A DNA stretch of 64,000 nucleotides from Lepturacanthus savala (Eukaryota; Chordata; Actinopteri; Scombriformes; Trichiuridae): NCBI GenBank assembly GCA_030544235.1, contig CM060469.1, positions 14,998,017 to 15,062,016 of the forward strand. Direction: 5' to 3'. Of this stretch, positions 49,401-60,666 are shown in pieces. The position numbers were made by a program, and so were the translations under genes. The notes beneath the pieces were generated by a model. That model had not been told where the DNA came from. It worked only from the letters and a program-made list of their open reading frames with translations, and made no database searches. Numbering within the stretch: position 1 is the first letter of the stretch; the number at the start of each line of letters is the position of its first letter.

Positions 49401-52400
49401 TATAAATTAGGTTTCAAAATTATAGAAAAAAAGCAGTAATAATAATATTCTTTGCTCTGAAATGCTGGGGCTGCATCTGCTGAAGGCGCTGAAAGCAAGA
49501 ACAAAACAAATAGCCTGGCTCATATCAAGCTCTTATAAAAGTACACAATTTTAAGCAGGCTTCGTTTAAGGAGTCTAAAGAAATGCAATGTGGGTGGTAT
49601 TTTCAAAATAAAGTTTAAGAATTCAGTACCAATTTTGTAGATAAATGAGGACCTATTTGAGTAAAAATTAAACTTGCATGACCAGTTATCATGGGATCAA
49701 ACAGCAATCATTGTTGCAGTTTCTTTTTGATAAATGGCGATCAGTGCTGATCAAATATGAAACAAAATTCTGTTCTCAATTGCAAATTGAGAGAACAATT
49801 AAGCTGTAAAACGAAAACATTTACAAACAGCCACCATGATAAAATGAAGGCAGAGTAAGACCTGTAAACACACTTTGATGTCTAAAATTTGTGGAGTTTT
49901 CCTGTAATTAGCAGCCAACACTACAGAACAATAGATAATACAAAACCTATATAACCGGATGATAATAAAACTGCTTAGGGGGTGATATGTGACAATGGAA
50001 ATGTCAACCAGCATAATTGCATAGACTAGAAAAATAAAGCCCCGGGTTTAGGAACAAAATGTGGATGTTTCGGTGTCTCTACAGTCCAGTTGGTTTATCA
50101 AGAATCGTGTTGTCCAGAGACGTAGGCAGAGGTTTGAGCATATGTCAGATGCATAAAACACACATACATGCTGCCATGACTTTAATAGCTCTGCGTTGGT
50201 AAGTCAACACCCATAAAATGTGCTGTCACCTGTGGATAAACCATCGCTGGGTCCATGACGCGAGCTGCAGCAGGTTGGTTAAAAACCAAAGTGGTCTCTT
50301 TGTTTTCTGTCTAGCTAGCAGCGACGGTGTTACGGGGTCGGCTGGACGGGGATTCGCCTGTTCTCTGCCGAGGCCACAGCTTTTAATCTCTGGCTTACAC
50401 AACACAGAGGGCCCGTCCACAGCCTGGCCCCCTCCACAAAAAACAGGACTCTAACACTGTGGGGATCAACACCCACTGGCAAAGACACATCACAGGGAAT
50501 GAAGCTCTCCTCGCCCCGCTTGTGTACACAGAATGACCCTGCTTTAGAGCTGGGTCCAAAAAAACCAAAGTCAGTGATGTCCTGCTAAATGCTAAAAGCA
50601 GAAATGTCAGCTGACGTCTGCGGAGCTCCCCCTGGGACTGAGCGGTAGGGATCGGCTATGGAAGTGATGGACAGCATAGAAAACACACTGGGTCCTGGGG
50701 GGGGAGAGGGTAGGTCAAGGCCAATATATTTTCAGCTTTGATGTAGCTCCAGTGAAGCCAGGCTTTACCCCGGGGAAATCTAAGAACGCCGACGTTGAGC
50801 AAACACAGGGGACAGAACCCACATGTTTGTGTACAAGTACCAAACAACGAAAATGAACAAAAAGCATACGAAGCATTGTATCCTTCGGATGAGTTGTTTT
50901 AGTTTCCCTCGGCTGGATCTAATCTCACCTAGCCTTCACTTTGTCCTCCTGAAAGCCCACAGAGAGACTGTGCAGACAGACATGTGATGAATGATTTAGT
51001 CCGTATGCGATGTGGCACTTGACACCCGAGTGTAAGAGAACATATGTGTCTGAGACAAACTGTGGCAAGTACAAGACTGAACACGAGACAGGATCGACGT
51101 GCAGGTAATTCTCTAGCCAAAAGCCATATGGAGGGTCAAACTGGGAGCTCATTAGGCTAATGGCAGTCTCCTCGGCATCCCTCAGAGTCCACAGAAAAGA
51201 GTCTTTTCTCATTGCCAACTATGTTGTGTAATGGAAGCGCTGGCTTGTGAGGCCTTTCAGCTTCATCGTGATAACTGCATTTTTTGTTGAGGATAATATT
51301 GGGTTAGCCGCTGCTTAATTTGCAGAACTAAAAGAGACTCAGCCAGTGGGTAGCTTAAAGGAGAATTTCAGCATTTAGACCTGTTTACCAAAATTTTAGT
51401 GTCGATTAGAGTGAGCTGAGCAAAAATTTCTCAATTTGCTCCAGTACTGGGCAGGAACAAGCAGCCCACTCCACAGCAGACACACCAAAATAGAGAAGGG
51501 CAGGGCACGTATGCCCAGCTGTGTTTGGTCTCTTCAAGCAATATTTTTCGCCTCTGCCAGGCTCAGATTGTTATCATGTTGTAGACGGTGAGGGCAGACG
51601 CCTTCCCATGTCTCGCAAGACACAGCTGGACATCGATTCCCTGCCAGCCTCCATTTTAGTGTGATCTCTATGAAGCAGGTGGACGCTTTTTGTTCAGTAC
51701 TGGAGTAGATAGAAATTTCTGCTCAAATCACTCCAACAGACTCTCAAGGATAGGAAATTAGGATCCAGGTTGAAAAATGATGAAATGGCTAGAGAAAAAA
51801 ACATTTTATATGAGATGAAAAGGAATATTTGAGGTGTCTTTAAGCTCAGTGGATTAAAAGAAAAACTCCCTGCCTCGCCCAATGCGATTAAAATAGATGG
51901 GGAATGTCATCTTCGTTAAAACGATGAATGTCTCATTAATCATCATGATCAACAACCACTCCCACAGTCTTGTGACAGTGTTTGCGTACATCTTGTTTTA
52001 AATTTGTAATTTCCAGAGATGATTAGTTGCATTATTGACAGTAAGTTAAGACTTCACTTGTGAATCCCCTTGTGGATTTCTGGTCAACGGGTCCTTCTTC
52101 GCTCATGCTTCCAGCGTTTCCCTAGGTTTATGGAAAATTTAGGCAGTTGGGAAAACCCTGGCTTTTTCATGTTAATACCCGATAATGGCCACCAAGCAGC
52201 TGTCTTTAGATCATTTTGTCCTGAAAGACTGATAAATTCATTTTAAAGACAATCTCTTGTTTGTCAGCCTCCACAAAATTCAATATGTGGGTGAGATACA
52301 GTAGCATGCCGGAAATTAACTTTAAATTCCGAAGCACTTACCATATAATAAAAATGGTAACTCGATAACTTTCAGCCCACTCAAACGAGGGCCATTTGCC

Positions 52401-55400
52401 GTGATGGGTTCTCTCTCTAAGAGCGTATATTGTCTTCTTCAAGGCCGAGCCTGGTGAGACAATCTCATTAGCTCTGTGATTAAGACACGCTAATGTACAG
52501 AGCACTGGGAGGATGGCTTTCATGAGCTCGGTGCTAAGGGGTCAGTATTGATGAGCCGATGCAAAAATCGCTTTGAGGGAAGGAGGGGGATAGAGCGATG
52601 AATAGAGGCATGGTGACCTGTGATAATGACTTACTTAAAAAGGAGTTGGAGTGGAAAGCTGCTAGAGATTGAAGGAGATATCATACAGAGACAAATCAAA
52701 CAAAAGAACCCTCTGGTCCTTCTCAGTTCTGTCATTCCTGATGGGTATACAATGCTAATGGTTTTCCCACACAAGAACTGAGAATATAAAATTAACTCCC
52801 TGGGGCTGCCAGATTTAGCAAAGATCTGTTCACACAGGGGACGTAATAAACCACTGCCAAACGGCTGGCCAATGCAACCGCTGTGGAAAATACCACATAT
52901 AGCTAGGTGGAAAACCAAAATAGACTCAAATATATTTTCTGACAATTGACTGAATGTTCCTGCTCTGGTAGACAGCTATTGTACAAATCTGTAGCTTTGA
53001 CACAAAATGGATGGATAGAATAACTTGTTTTTACGGTGTAAACAACAGAAACTAATGGTTTATTCTGACAGAGATAGGTTAGGATCAATTCATCCTTGAC
53101 TTTTCAAGGTTGAGATGTTATCACCAAGGATCAGTTAGCCTGTCAGACAACAGGGACGCAGTTCAGTGAATGAATGGACTATACTCCACTCCAGCCTTCT
53201 AGAGAAGGTTAAGAGCAACACTTTCACCTAAATGAATCCATGACTCTGAATCCATGAATCAAACGCAGTTTTCTACAGTTGCAAAAATTGTGCTAAACAG
53301 GTTACAAGACTAAATAAACTAATATTTGTATGGACTTTTCATTTCAACTTTAGTTTCTACCACATTAGTCTCCTTCATTATTAGTTATTAAATTACTTTA
53401 GTGTCTCAATTGATATTTTATCGTAAGCTTCTGTTAAATTGCAGGATTATAGGCCTACAGTCAATAGAAATTACTTCACATATCGAGGCTTCAAAGACAT
53501 AATCCAGCGATGAAAACTGCACAGGCAATTCGAAGGATTGGTGAACCGAGAATTCACTTGTTTAATACGGGAAGACAGCTTTAAACACAGGCTTGTAAAA
53601 CAAGGCCAAAGCATTACAATGGCTGCCATTATAGTCCCTTGTGATGTGACCATGACAGTACAGGCACCGACTGACATTGGATGCATCCGAATCACCTCTG
53701 GGTGAATTCAGCTCTCAATCTGAACTGACAGCACAACTAAAAATGTAGAGAATTCACGCCGATTTGTAGGAAGGAGGAAAAACTCGGTGGACAACAGGTA
53801 GTACTATGGGGGGGGGGGGGGGGGGGAAGGGAAAAAGGGAAATGCTGGGGGACTGGAGGGCTGATGTAGTCCCTGGGTGCCCCTAGCTGAGAGCCGATGA
53901 GGATCTGCTGTCTCCCAGGAGGGACTGAAAGCACTGGGAAACAAAGCATGCTTACTTTGGGACTATTCCCAGGACAAAGCTCTGACTGGGTGTGCTATCG
54001 TCAGCACAGTGAGAGAGAAAAAATAACCTCAAAGCGTAGAAAAAGAAAAAAAAAATCAAACCCCCCCAAGAAGACAAGAGACAGCATTAAAAAGGAAAAC
54101 CGAGTCAGAGACAGAGGAAAGACTCAATAATTTCCTCCTCAATGGCAGAGAGCACTTTAACTGACGAGCACTTTTCAGCAATGAGCTCCCAGGGCTTAGG
54201 AACAATTGTTACTACGCTACTGTATGTGCTGTGTGTACTCACTGTGTGGTGTAATGTGCAATATCCATTACCGACACTACCCTTTACGTCCCTGGGGCCT
54301 GTATTTACCTGAACATGGCTCAGCACCCGTCCTCTACTAGAGCTACATAATTACCAAAGACAGGCCATTATTGCTTTTAACACAGAAACCTTTTAGTGAC
54401 TGTGATTATCGTCATTTGTCCCCAAAAAATTAAATAAAAAAGAAATGCAGTTGCTTAAATGTATGGATTTTTATGTTTGAGGCACAAACTCAAAGTAGAT
54501 TCTTCTGACGTAGGAGTTAACAAAGGTGAGGATGGATGTTGAAATATTGTGCCGGGATGAGTTGCATCACAGCTTAACAATGAACAAGGCCTGCTCTGGT
54601 CGACTACGGTGGGTGAGTCTCTGAAGGAACTACATCACACATGTAGGAAGGAGCAAACTCTGTGTAACAATTGGTGAAAGATTAAAGTGAATCATTTAAT
54701 TTCGGTTCTGCACCAATGCTTCAAAACGGAATAAAACAGCCTCTAAACACATTTTTTTTCTAAATAGGACAGTAAATGACTGTTAAAACACATTGTCAAC
54801 TTACCTGAACAACTTCTATTCCTCTTTTTCTGAAAAAAAAGACAAAAGTAACAACAGTCAATAACTATCAAAATAGAACAGAGTAATAATCTTAAATGAA
54901 CCCACAGGAGGAATTCAATATGAAGCCAAATAATGCAAATAAATAAATACAAAATGTACTATGTATTATTTGCACAGTCAAATTGACAAAAAGGTAAATC
55001 TTTCTTTATTGATATTAATTGTTTACTTTCAGTTCATGAAATATAAAATATGTAAAACATGTTTTGTATTTGTTGCCCTCAGTGGATTTCTTTCCACAAT
55101 AACGTGAAAGTTTGATTTAGTTTATATGCAAATGCATTTCAATATACTTCCTCTCCATAAGAGGAATTGAACAGAAACCCACAAAGCTCTTCAACAATTT
55201 GACTATATGGACATTTATGGACATGGAGAGTAGAGACCTGAGCCATAAGACGTCAAAAATAAATGAACACAAACAAGTTATTCGGTAAATTGGACAGTAA
55301 AGTGGGATCATCATGACATGTTGAAATAGCAAATCCCCCACCTCAGAGCTATTATACTTTTCAGAAACAGCAGAGAAATACTTGTCTTTGGATCAAATTC

Positions 55401-58400
55401 AGTTGCCTGGCAACCAGCAGACTCTATATGCTTGGAGTTCTTGGTGGAGGTAACTATCACAACACAGTACAACACTGAACTGCTCGCACGGGGAACAACG
55501 TGGGACAGTACAGAGCGGTATTTAAGCAACTGAACATTTGTGCATACATTTGAATGTGAAATGACTTCCATTTCTGGTTTTCTTCTCTATTTGAAGGTAC
55601 TTTTCTAGTTTTTATACCTGCCATTTCATTGGGAATCATCAGATTTTTGTGAACCCCCCTCCTCCTCCTCCTCCTCCTCCACTGACAGGAAAAACGACAC
55701 CGTCAGAAAGTATAAGACAAGGCATTTGCGCAGTTCTGGCAGGGCAAGTTTATCAAATGTCCTCTTTTTATTAAACGTGTCATAAATGAACCCAGCTGAA
55801 CGACCAAAACAACATACCAGCCCCGTAGCTGTAAGATATTTACAATATGAAAAAAACAAACAAACAAACACGCAAAGAAAAAAAAGAGTCCGGCTCCACC
55901 AAGTCAGCGTGTCCGGCCCAGTTGTTTTTGAAGTTACGGCCCCATGGTAACGGCAGCGCAGCCATTCACCGCTTCACAACAATGTGGATATTTAATACGC
56001 AGCTGGCGTGTTTCATGTGATGTGAATGGGGCCTTCAGTTTCGTCCCATCTCAGATATGGAGATCATCTGCTCTGTTATATTGTTACGCAGCCGGTTGCA
56101 GTGAAAGGGATGACGAGACAGGCCGGGGTCACAACTTTTCCAACAGGCGTGACACACAAGAGCACCTACTCAATACGAGTATCATGTGTCCATAAACTCT
56201 TAACCCTAAAGCTTGGTATTTATGGTCCAACACAGAAGCGACTGCCGCATGACAGTATGTGGACACTAGTTACAAAGTTTACAAGTGTGGGCGTTTTTTC
56301 AGATAGTGTCGACGTGCAGAATAACCAAAGAGAGCAAGATAGGAGGGGGTTAATGTTTGTTTTACGGGTGGTGTTAGATCAATAAATAAAGTAATAATGA
56401 TTATTTGAGCAGTATGAGTTAGTGTGACAGATACCACTGTAATAATAGACAGATAAACTAGCCCAACCTGGTTGAGCAGGTTTACGTGTTTGTTCTGCTA
56501 ATCGCTTCTTTACATGTTAATAGATTTTAAAGCGACGCACCCCACAGGTGTCTCGGCCCCCGATTGAATGAACAAATCATTAATAGGTCAAATGATAGTA
56601 AGGAGGGGGATGAGCTTACAGTGGGTGCAGCTCAATGTAATCTCATCAGACACGACCTAGAGTCCTAGAGTGCAGTGGCCTTCCCTTGACGGGACTTAGT
56701 GACAATATTTTCATATTATCCGATGACGCCGGGGCTGGATGCTCCCAAGGGCGCTGCGTTTTTTTTTTTATTTTTTTATCAAATCAAATTTACGAATCGC
56801 TAAAGTTACAGGATAAGCCCGAGTGGCTCTAAAGCGCCACAGCGCGCCGCCTCTGACCAGCAGGGTTCTCCTTGAGTCCAGCTGCACCAGACAGGGCAGA
56901 AACACTCACGATGTCAGCTGTGTGCCACATGATGAGTGGGTTCAGTCGTTATTTGGGGGTGTAACCCTGGAACATTTTGTTGAGGGGAAAGATTTTGTTC
57001 TTCTTGGATAATAAAGACCAACAAGTCAGAAGGCTGGCCTTTTCAATCTGTTAAGTAAAGTTGGTACATATGAAAGGAGATTTAAATACTGCGATCATGC
57101 CAAAGAAGTCTACACAGGCCTTTTGAAACAACACCTCGAAGTCTGTATATGAGAGTCATGCGTCAGAACGTTATTTATCTTGGTTCCATCTTTCCTTCCT
57201 CTTTTGTTTGCCAATATTCTAAATGAGAGGAGAAACATGTCAGGAAAAGGAGAACTGATCAGGGAGTCTGAGTGAAGGCCTGGGAAAAAGTCATGTGGAC
57301 TTAAATCTCGAAATGTGGAAGAACCCACGGTGCTGTGCTCTTTCGCATTTACATGTGACAGCGTTTTGTTGTTGTGTAAAAGGCGTTTAACTTGTGATGG
57401 ACTGGATCTCGTGTGACAAACGCCACTTCGCAACACTTGGCCCCCGCCCTTCAAATTAAACAGACTTCAGTTTGGGTCTTTAGAAAGGGGGTGGGTAGGG
57501 TGTGGAGGGAGCACTAGTGGTGGTGGTGAGGGGGGTGGGGGGGGTTGTGAAGAGATTAAAAATGTTTTGTGGATTACAGCACAGTAATCTGCGGCTCAAT
57601 CAGTTCGCTTTGTGAGGCAACAACAGCAACAACCCTCTCGGAGAGGTGAAAATCCTGCACAGCGATTTCGCAGCCGCGATCCACACTGACAACATACCTG
57701 ACCCACCGGGGCACATTCTTTCAAAATCAAATCACGAAAGCTTTTGGCCGTCGTGTGTGTGCCACGCTCGTTCTCAAATCTACATTTTCAGATTAAATGC
57801 AGACATCACACGGCACAGATAGCTACGCTCCGGCTGCGGTCATATCTCGGAGCCCTTTTCCAATCCGATACATGGCGAGAGGTCACGTCTGCTGAGGAAA
57901 TCCATGCCCTACTTCACAGCAACTTTTAAAACCTTTCCACGGTGCTGAAAATGAATAAGCTATGTACAACACTCACATAGCTGCCCCTCCCGAGCCAGAA
58001 AAAACAGTGAAAAGAACAATTTCATATTATGACCATCTATTTGGACAGATATGTCTCATTTATGTAGATTAATAAAAGTGTTTCACAATGAGGACTGGCG
58101 TCCGCAATATCACACTGTTCCAATTACACTCATGCATAAAAGATACTATATTAGTCAAAGGTTAACGTTGTGCAATAGGAGTGCAGGCACCTGCTTCACA
58201 AGCCTCATGGCTTCAGGACAATGAACTAACTAAATAAGGAAAATAAATAACACCTGTTTGAGCTACACAAGCACCTTTGGGCCACTAGCAAACGTCCCAC
58301 CACCTACACGCATTCACATCTGGAAAGTTCCGTGTCTCAACAAGCACCGACTCAAGAAAGACATAACAAATACAGCAATCTGCTCTATTCACCAGTGAAG

Positions 58401-58877
58401 GGCTTGACTTTTACTTGGTCTCCAGGGACATTCATACTGTTTTTTTTTTCCTAATCTTTGCACAGAGCAGGGAGAAGTGATGCAGAGCAGCTGCAGGGCC
58501 TTATCAACTTCCAGCATAACCTCGAACACAGGAGAGAGTGATGCTGCAAGTGCGAAAGCGAAAGGTTACATGAAAAGTGCAGGCGGGTTATTCCCTGTAC
58601 GACGAGGGGAAGAGATAATCAGCGAGTCGTCGTTAAGAGAGAAGAAGATGCCTCACTGCGACATGAATTGTTAAAAGACGTAGGCCCCGCTGTGAGAATG
58701 TGTGTCAAGCTCTTTCTTTTTTGAGTCGCTTTAAAAAAAGAAGCCAAAAATAACACCTGAAAGGAGCGTTAAAGCAACATACCTGCACAGATCAGCAAAC
58801 GCCTGAAAATTCATCTTCTTCATCTTCTTCTCGCTGAGCCAGTAGCCGACTCTCCGGCCTTTCAGGAAGGTCTGCAT
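32563..58877 (-). CDS. itpk1: ITPK1, inositol-tetrakisphosphate 1-kinase
   Basis: Ten coding exons: 58877-58783, 54829-54805 (25 bases), 46413-46288, 43437-43320, 36196-36098, 35855-35815, 35518-35353, 34079-34012, 33916-33754, 32885-32563. Sum 1224 bases, 407 residues (human 414). The protein begins MQTFLKGRRVGYWLSEKK and has an ATP-grasp fold: CKTRVAHGTNSHE (Lys157, His167), FINHNAVLYKVFVVG, and the metal ligands Asp281, Asp295 and Asn297 in FGID and VIDVNAFPG, all at human numbering. A low-complexity tail ends NFQQHCVSTIATKASSQ. ITPK1 phosphorylates inositol tris- and tetrakisphosphates in the cytosol toward InsP5/InsP6 and can also act in reverse. Intron phases agree throughout. The ATG exon carries 51 bases of 5' UTR up to 58928. 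The upstream non-coding exon is unsettled, with candidate donors before 59124 and 59430. Confidence 0.97.
34928..34947. repeat. (CT)10 microsatellite in itpk1 intron
   Basis: Uninterrupted CT units between exons 34012-34079 and 35353-35518. On the transcribed strand it is GA-rich, so it is not a splice pyrimidine tract. Confidence 0.9.
36727..36765. repeat. possible retroposon tail in itpk1 intron
   Basis: GGTGCTATACAAATAGTTTA followed by ATT units resembles the 3' tail of fish LINE/SINE elements. GCTATACAAATAAA also occurs near 23862 in plk4 intron 1. No target duplication was found. Confidence 0.35.
37390..37450. repeat. compound (AC)n/(ACAG)n microsatellite
   Basis: CA units interrupted by T and G, about 60 bases, in an itpk1 intron. 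Confidence 0.9.
38270..38757. repeat. tandem duplication of a ~244-base unit
   Basis: The first unit runs from about 38270 to 38513 and the second from about 38514 to 38757. Both contain GAGAG(A/C)CCTCTG, GGAACCGGT, CAGCCAAAACAAATTTGTGT, AATACTCCTATTCTCTC, CAGTGAGACACTTGTTCTG, CCTTCCCATGTG and CCCATCACTCATCC in the same order. They differ by scattered substitutions and small indels. Frames at 38419-39302 across it have no recognisable family and look incidental. Confidence 0.88.
40517..40722. mobile_element. mariner-type miniature element nested in the hAT-like copy
   Basis: Ends CACTACTCAAAATAAGCTAG and, on the right, the complement of CACTACTCACAATAAGTTAG, flanked by TA (40515-40516 and 40723-40724). 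About 206 bases and non-coding. A related copy lies at 60465-60666. Confidence 0.85.
40801..40818. repeat. (GT)9 microsatellite
   Basis: Nine GT units inside the hAT-like remnant. Confidence 0.9.
41076..41122. repeat. perfect 22-base inverted repeat with a 3-base loop
   Basis: Left arm 41076-41097 and right arm 41101-41119 onward to 41122 pair without mismatch around AAA. The arm sequence includes CTAGTTTTCTATAGCC. It lies inside the hAT-like remnant at 40363-41277. Confidence 0.9.
43125..43284. mobile_element. short CACTGCAAAA-type miniature element beside an itpk1 exon
   Basis: Left end TACTGCAAAAAAA and right end TTTTTTGCAGTGTA are inverted. The inside includes TTTCATTGGCAGATTAGATT, which I recall from a common fish miniature repeat. 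It ends 35 bases from the itpk1 exon 43320-43437, on the donor side. Confidence 0.65.
43438..46287 (-). other. itpk1 intron with possible conserved non-coding segment
   Basis: No gene recognised. The complex, non-repetitive segment 44570-45000 contains TGTCAATCA and several ATTA-type homeodomain words. 45640-45731 is a nearly all-purine tract (GA-rich). Confidence 0.6.
51408..51734. mobile_element. inverted-repeat element, family unknown
   Basis: Imperfect inverted arms of about 40 bases: 51408-51449, containing AAATTTCT and CTCCAGTACTG, and 51695-51734, containing CAGTACTGGAG and AGAAATTTCTGCTCA. They enclose about 245 bases of unique-looking sequence. No clear target duplication was found. 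A non-autonomous DNA transposon is the likeliest reading. Confidence 0.55.
53808..53826. repeat. G19 homopolymer
   Basis: Nineteen consecutive G. Length is prone to sequencing and replication error. Confidence 0.95.
54830..58782 (-). other. first coding intron of itpk1
   Basis: Holds a (CCT)n run at 55658-55680 and a G-rich tract at 57481-57546 with several G-triplets. Remaining sequence shows no gene; short frames at 55944-56385 and 57110-57454 lack any family signature. Confidence 0.65.
57481..57546. repeat. G-rich tract with quadruplex potential
   Basis: Contains more than four runs of three or more G within 66 bases. It lies in itpk1 intron 1 on the non-transcribed strand. Confidence 0.6.
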
Positions 58878-59196
58878 GTCCGCTGCTGTTCCTTCTCTGG
58901 ACGTGAACGAAGCGGCTGAAGTTTCGACCTGGGCAGGAACAAAAACAGGAAGAAAAAAGAAAAACTCCATATAGTCTCCACAAACAAGCGTCGCGGGGTC
59001 AATGAAGGGGAGGGGGGAGATGCAACTTCACGACTCGGGTTTTGTGACACAAGCAGAAGCTAGAAGGTGCGCTCGTTTAGTCGGTGGGTTAGTCCGCCTA
59101 TCCCCGGGTGTAGGGGACATTACCTGGTGTTTAATGTTCCACTGGCCGCGGTTCAGCATCAGCAGCCCACACGGTCCCCGTTAAACTAACCTCGAT

Positions 59197-59425
59197 GCTA
59201 ACGCTAGCCGCTAGCTGTGATAGTGACAATCAGCAGAGCTAACCGATGGCATGCGATTAGGAAGCGTCAGCTAGCCCAGCTAACAGGGCTGGCTAATACT
59301 CAGCGGCTGGACGAGGTGTTAAATAGTAAGCTAAAACACCAAACAGGTTGGCTAAGGGTCGTTTAGCTAAAGGGGAAACGATTAAACAGAGGATGACCAA
59401 CTGCGAGAGGCTGTGTACAGCTAAC
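59197..59425. promoter_or_regulatory. GCTAAC word cluster at the itpk1 5' end
   Basis: GCTAAC at 59197, 59238, 59279 and 59420, interspersed with GCTAGC and GGCTAA words, upstream of the itpk1 ATG exon. The itpk1 promoter probably lies at about 59430-59640, where the DNA is GC-rich and TATA-less. Function is inferred from position. Confidence 0.4.
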
Positions 59426-60464
59426 TAACCTGGTAGTTTTTTTTTTTAGCACAGTTCCCTCCCGAATGCCTGTCCTCTTCAGAAACTAGCTCGGGTAGTT
59501 TCCCATTCTCGGTCCGGTCCCCGGTGGAAGAAGAAGTTTTGAGACACGGTAGGAGATGACAGGCACAGCTGGACTCAGGCGAGATGTTCCTGGTGTTTCT
59601 TCAGTCTCTGAGCTTCAACTGGCTGCTGCTGCACACACCCAGGATCCAGGAGCCTGATGCCGCCTCCACGGACCGCTCGGAAAATACCACTCCCGACTTG
59701 TTTTCTTTTTTCAGCACAACACAACACCAGGCATAGGTGTAGATTTCAGGGGTGGATACAGAGGATAGATGCCCTATAACAGTCAAATTCAATTTCATCC
59801 ATTAATGGTTTCCCTCAAAGGGCCTATTGTAAAGATTATATATATGTATTTATTTTTTTTATTATATTAGATAATTGTATCATAATAGTTCTAGTGATAA
59901 TTTGCTAAGTTTTGTTTTTTTTAATGGTTTTTAAATATATATGCTGATTCAGAAATAATGTTATGTTGTTGTTAGTGTCTAATTATTAAAAATGCTGCAG
60001 CAAAACATTGAAAATCATCACAGACATCTAGAGACTCATACACGAATATGCTGATAACCACTATTAATAATTTTATTTATTTAATGGATTTTTCAAAGAT
60101 TGGAGTCTATGGTTTTGTTTTGCTATGCTAAATATTAAAGAATAGAAAGGACGGATGTACTTCAACAAAGGAAAATAAGGAGAAACGGAACCTTTCCTGT
60201 TTTTAAACGACCTTTGTGGCCAGTCGAGAAAAGATTTTGGAGTTAACAAAATCGTACAAAGACAACATGACCAGCGTGTCTCTGTTAAGTTCAAACATTT
60301 ATTTGCTTTGCCATCTCTCAATAAATCACATAAGTCTGTGCAAGCTATTGAGGGGCCACAGATTTGAGATTGACACATATGCCCTCTAATATTTAGAACA
60401 CATGCATTTTCTTGCTTTGATGTGGAGGAGAGGAAACAGCGTTTAAGCAGTGATGCCTTCATGT

Positions 60465-60666
60465 ATACTACTCACAATAAGTTGGTTGATATTGTGAAAG
60501 ACTCAGTGGATTTCACACATACACTTCAGATTTTGGGGATAGGGAGGTAATTTTACTGGAGTGACAGACCCACCTTATCTGGTATTTTCCACGTAATGGT
60601 CTCACTGGGTACAGTGTACCACACGTGTGTAAATAACAATATCCCTGATTTATTGTGATTAGTGTA
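60465..60666. mobile_element. mariner-type miniature element, relative of 40517-40722
   Basis: Left end ATACTACTCACAATAAGTTG and right end the complement of ATACACTAATCACAATAAAT. Length is about 202 bases, close to the nested copy in itpk1. The two share the ends and AATATCCC but little inside. Confidence 0.7.

Larger units (their letters stand above)
46414..54804 (-). other. 8.4-kb itpk1 intron
   Basis: Between the 126-base exon and the 25-base microexon. It contains a compound CA/CG-type repeat near 47623-47650, an inverted-repeat element at 51408-51734, and a G19 run at 53808-53826. The segment 52330-52580 is complex and unrepetitive. No gene is supported on either strand. Confidence 0.7.
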
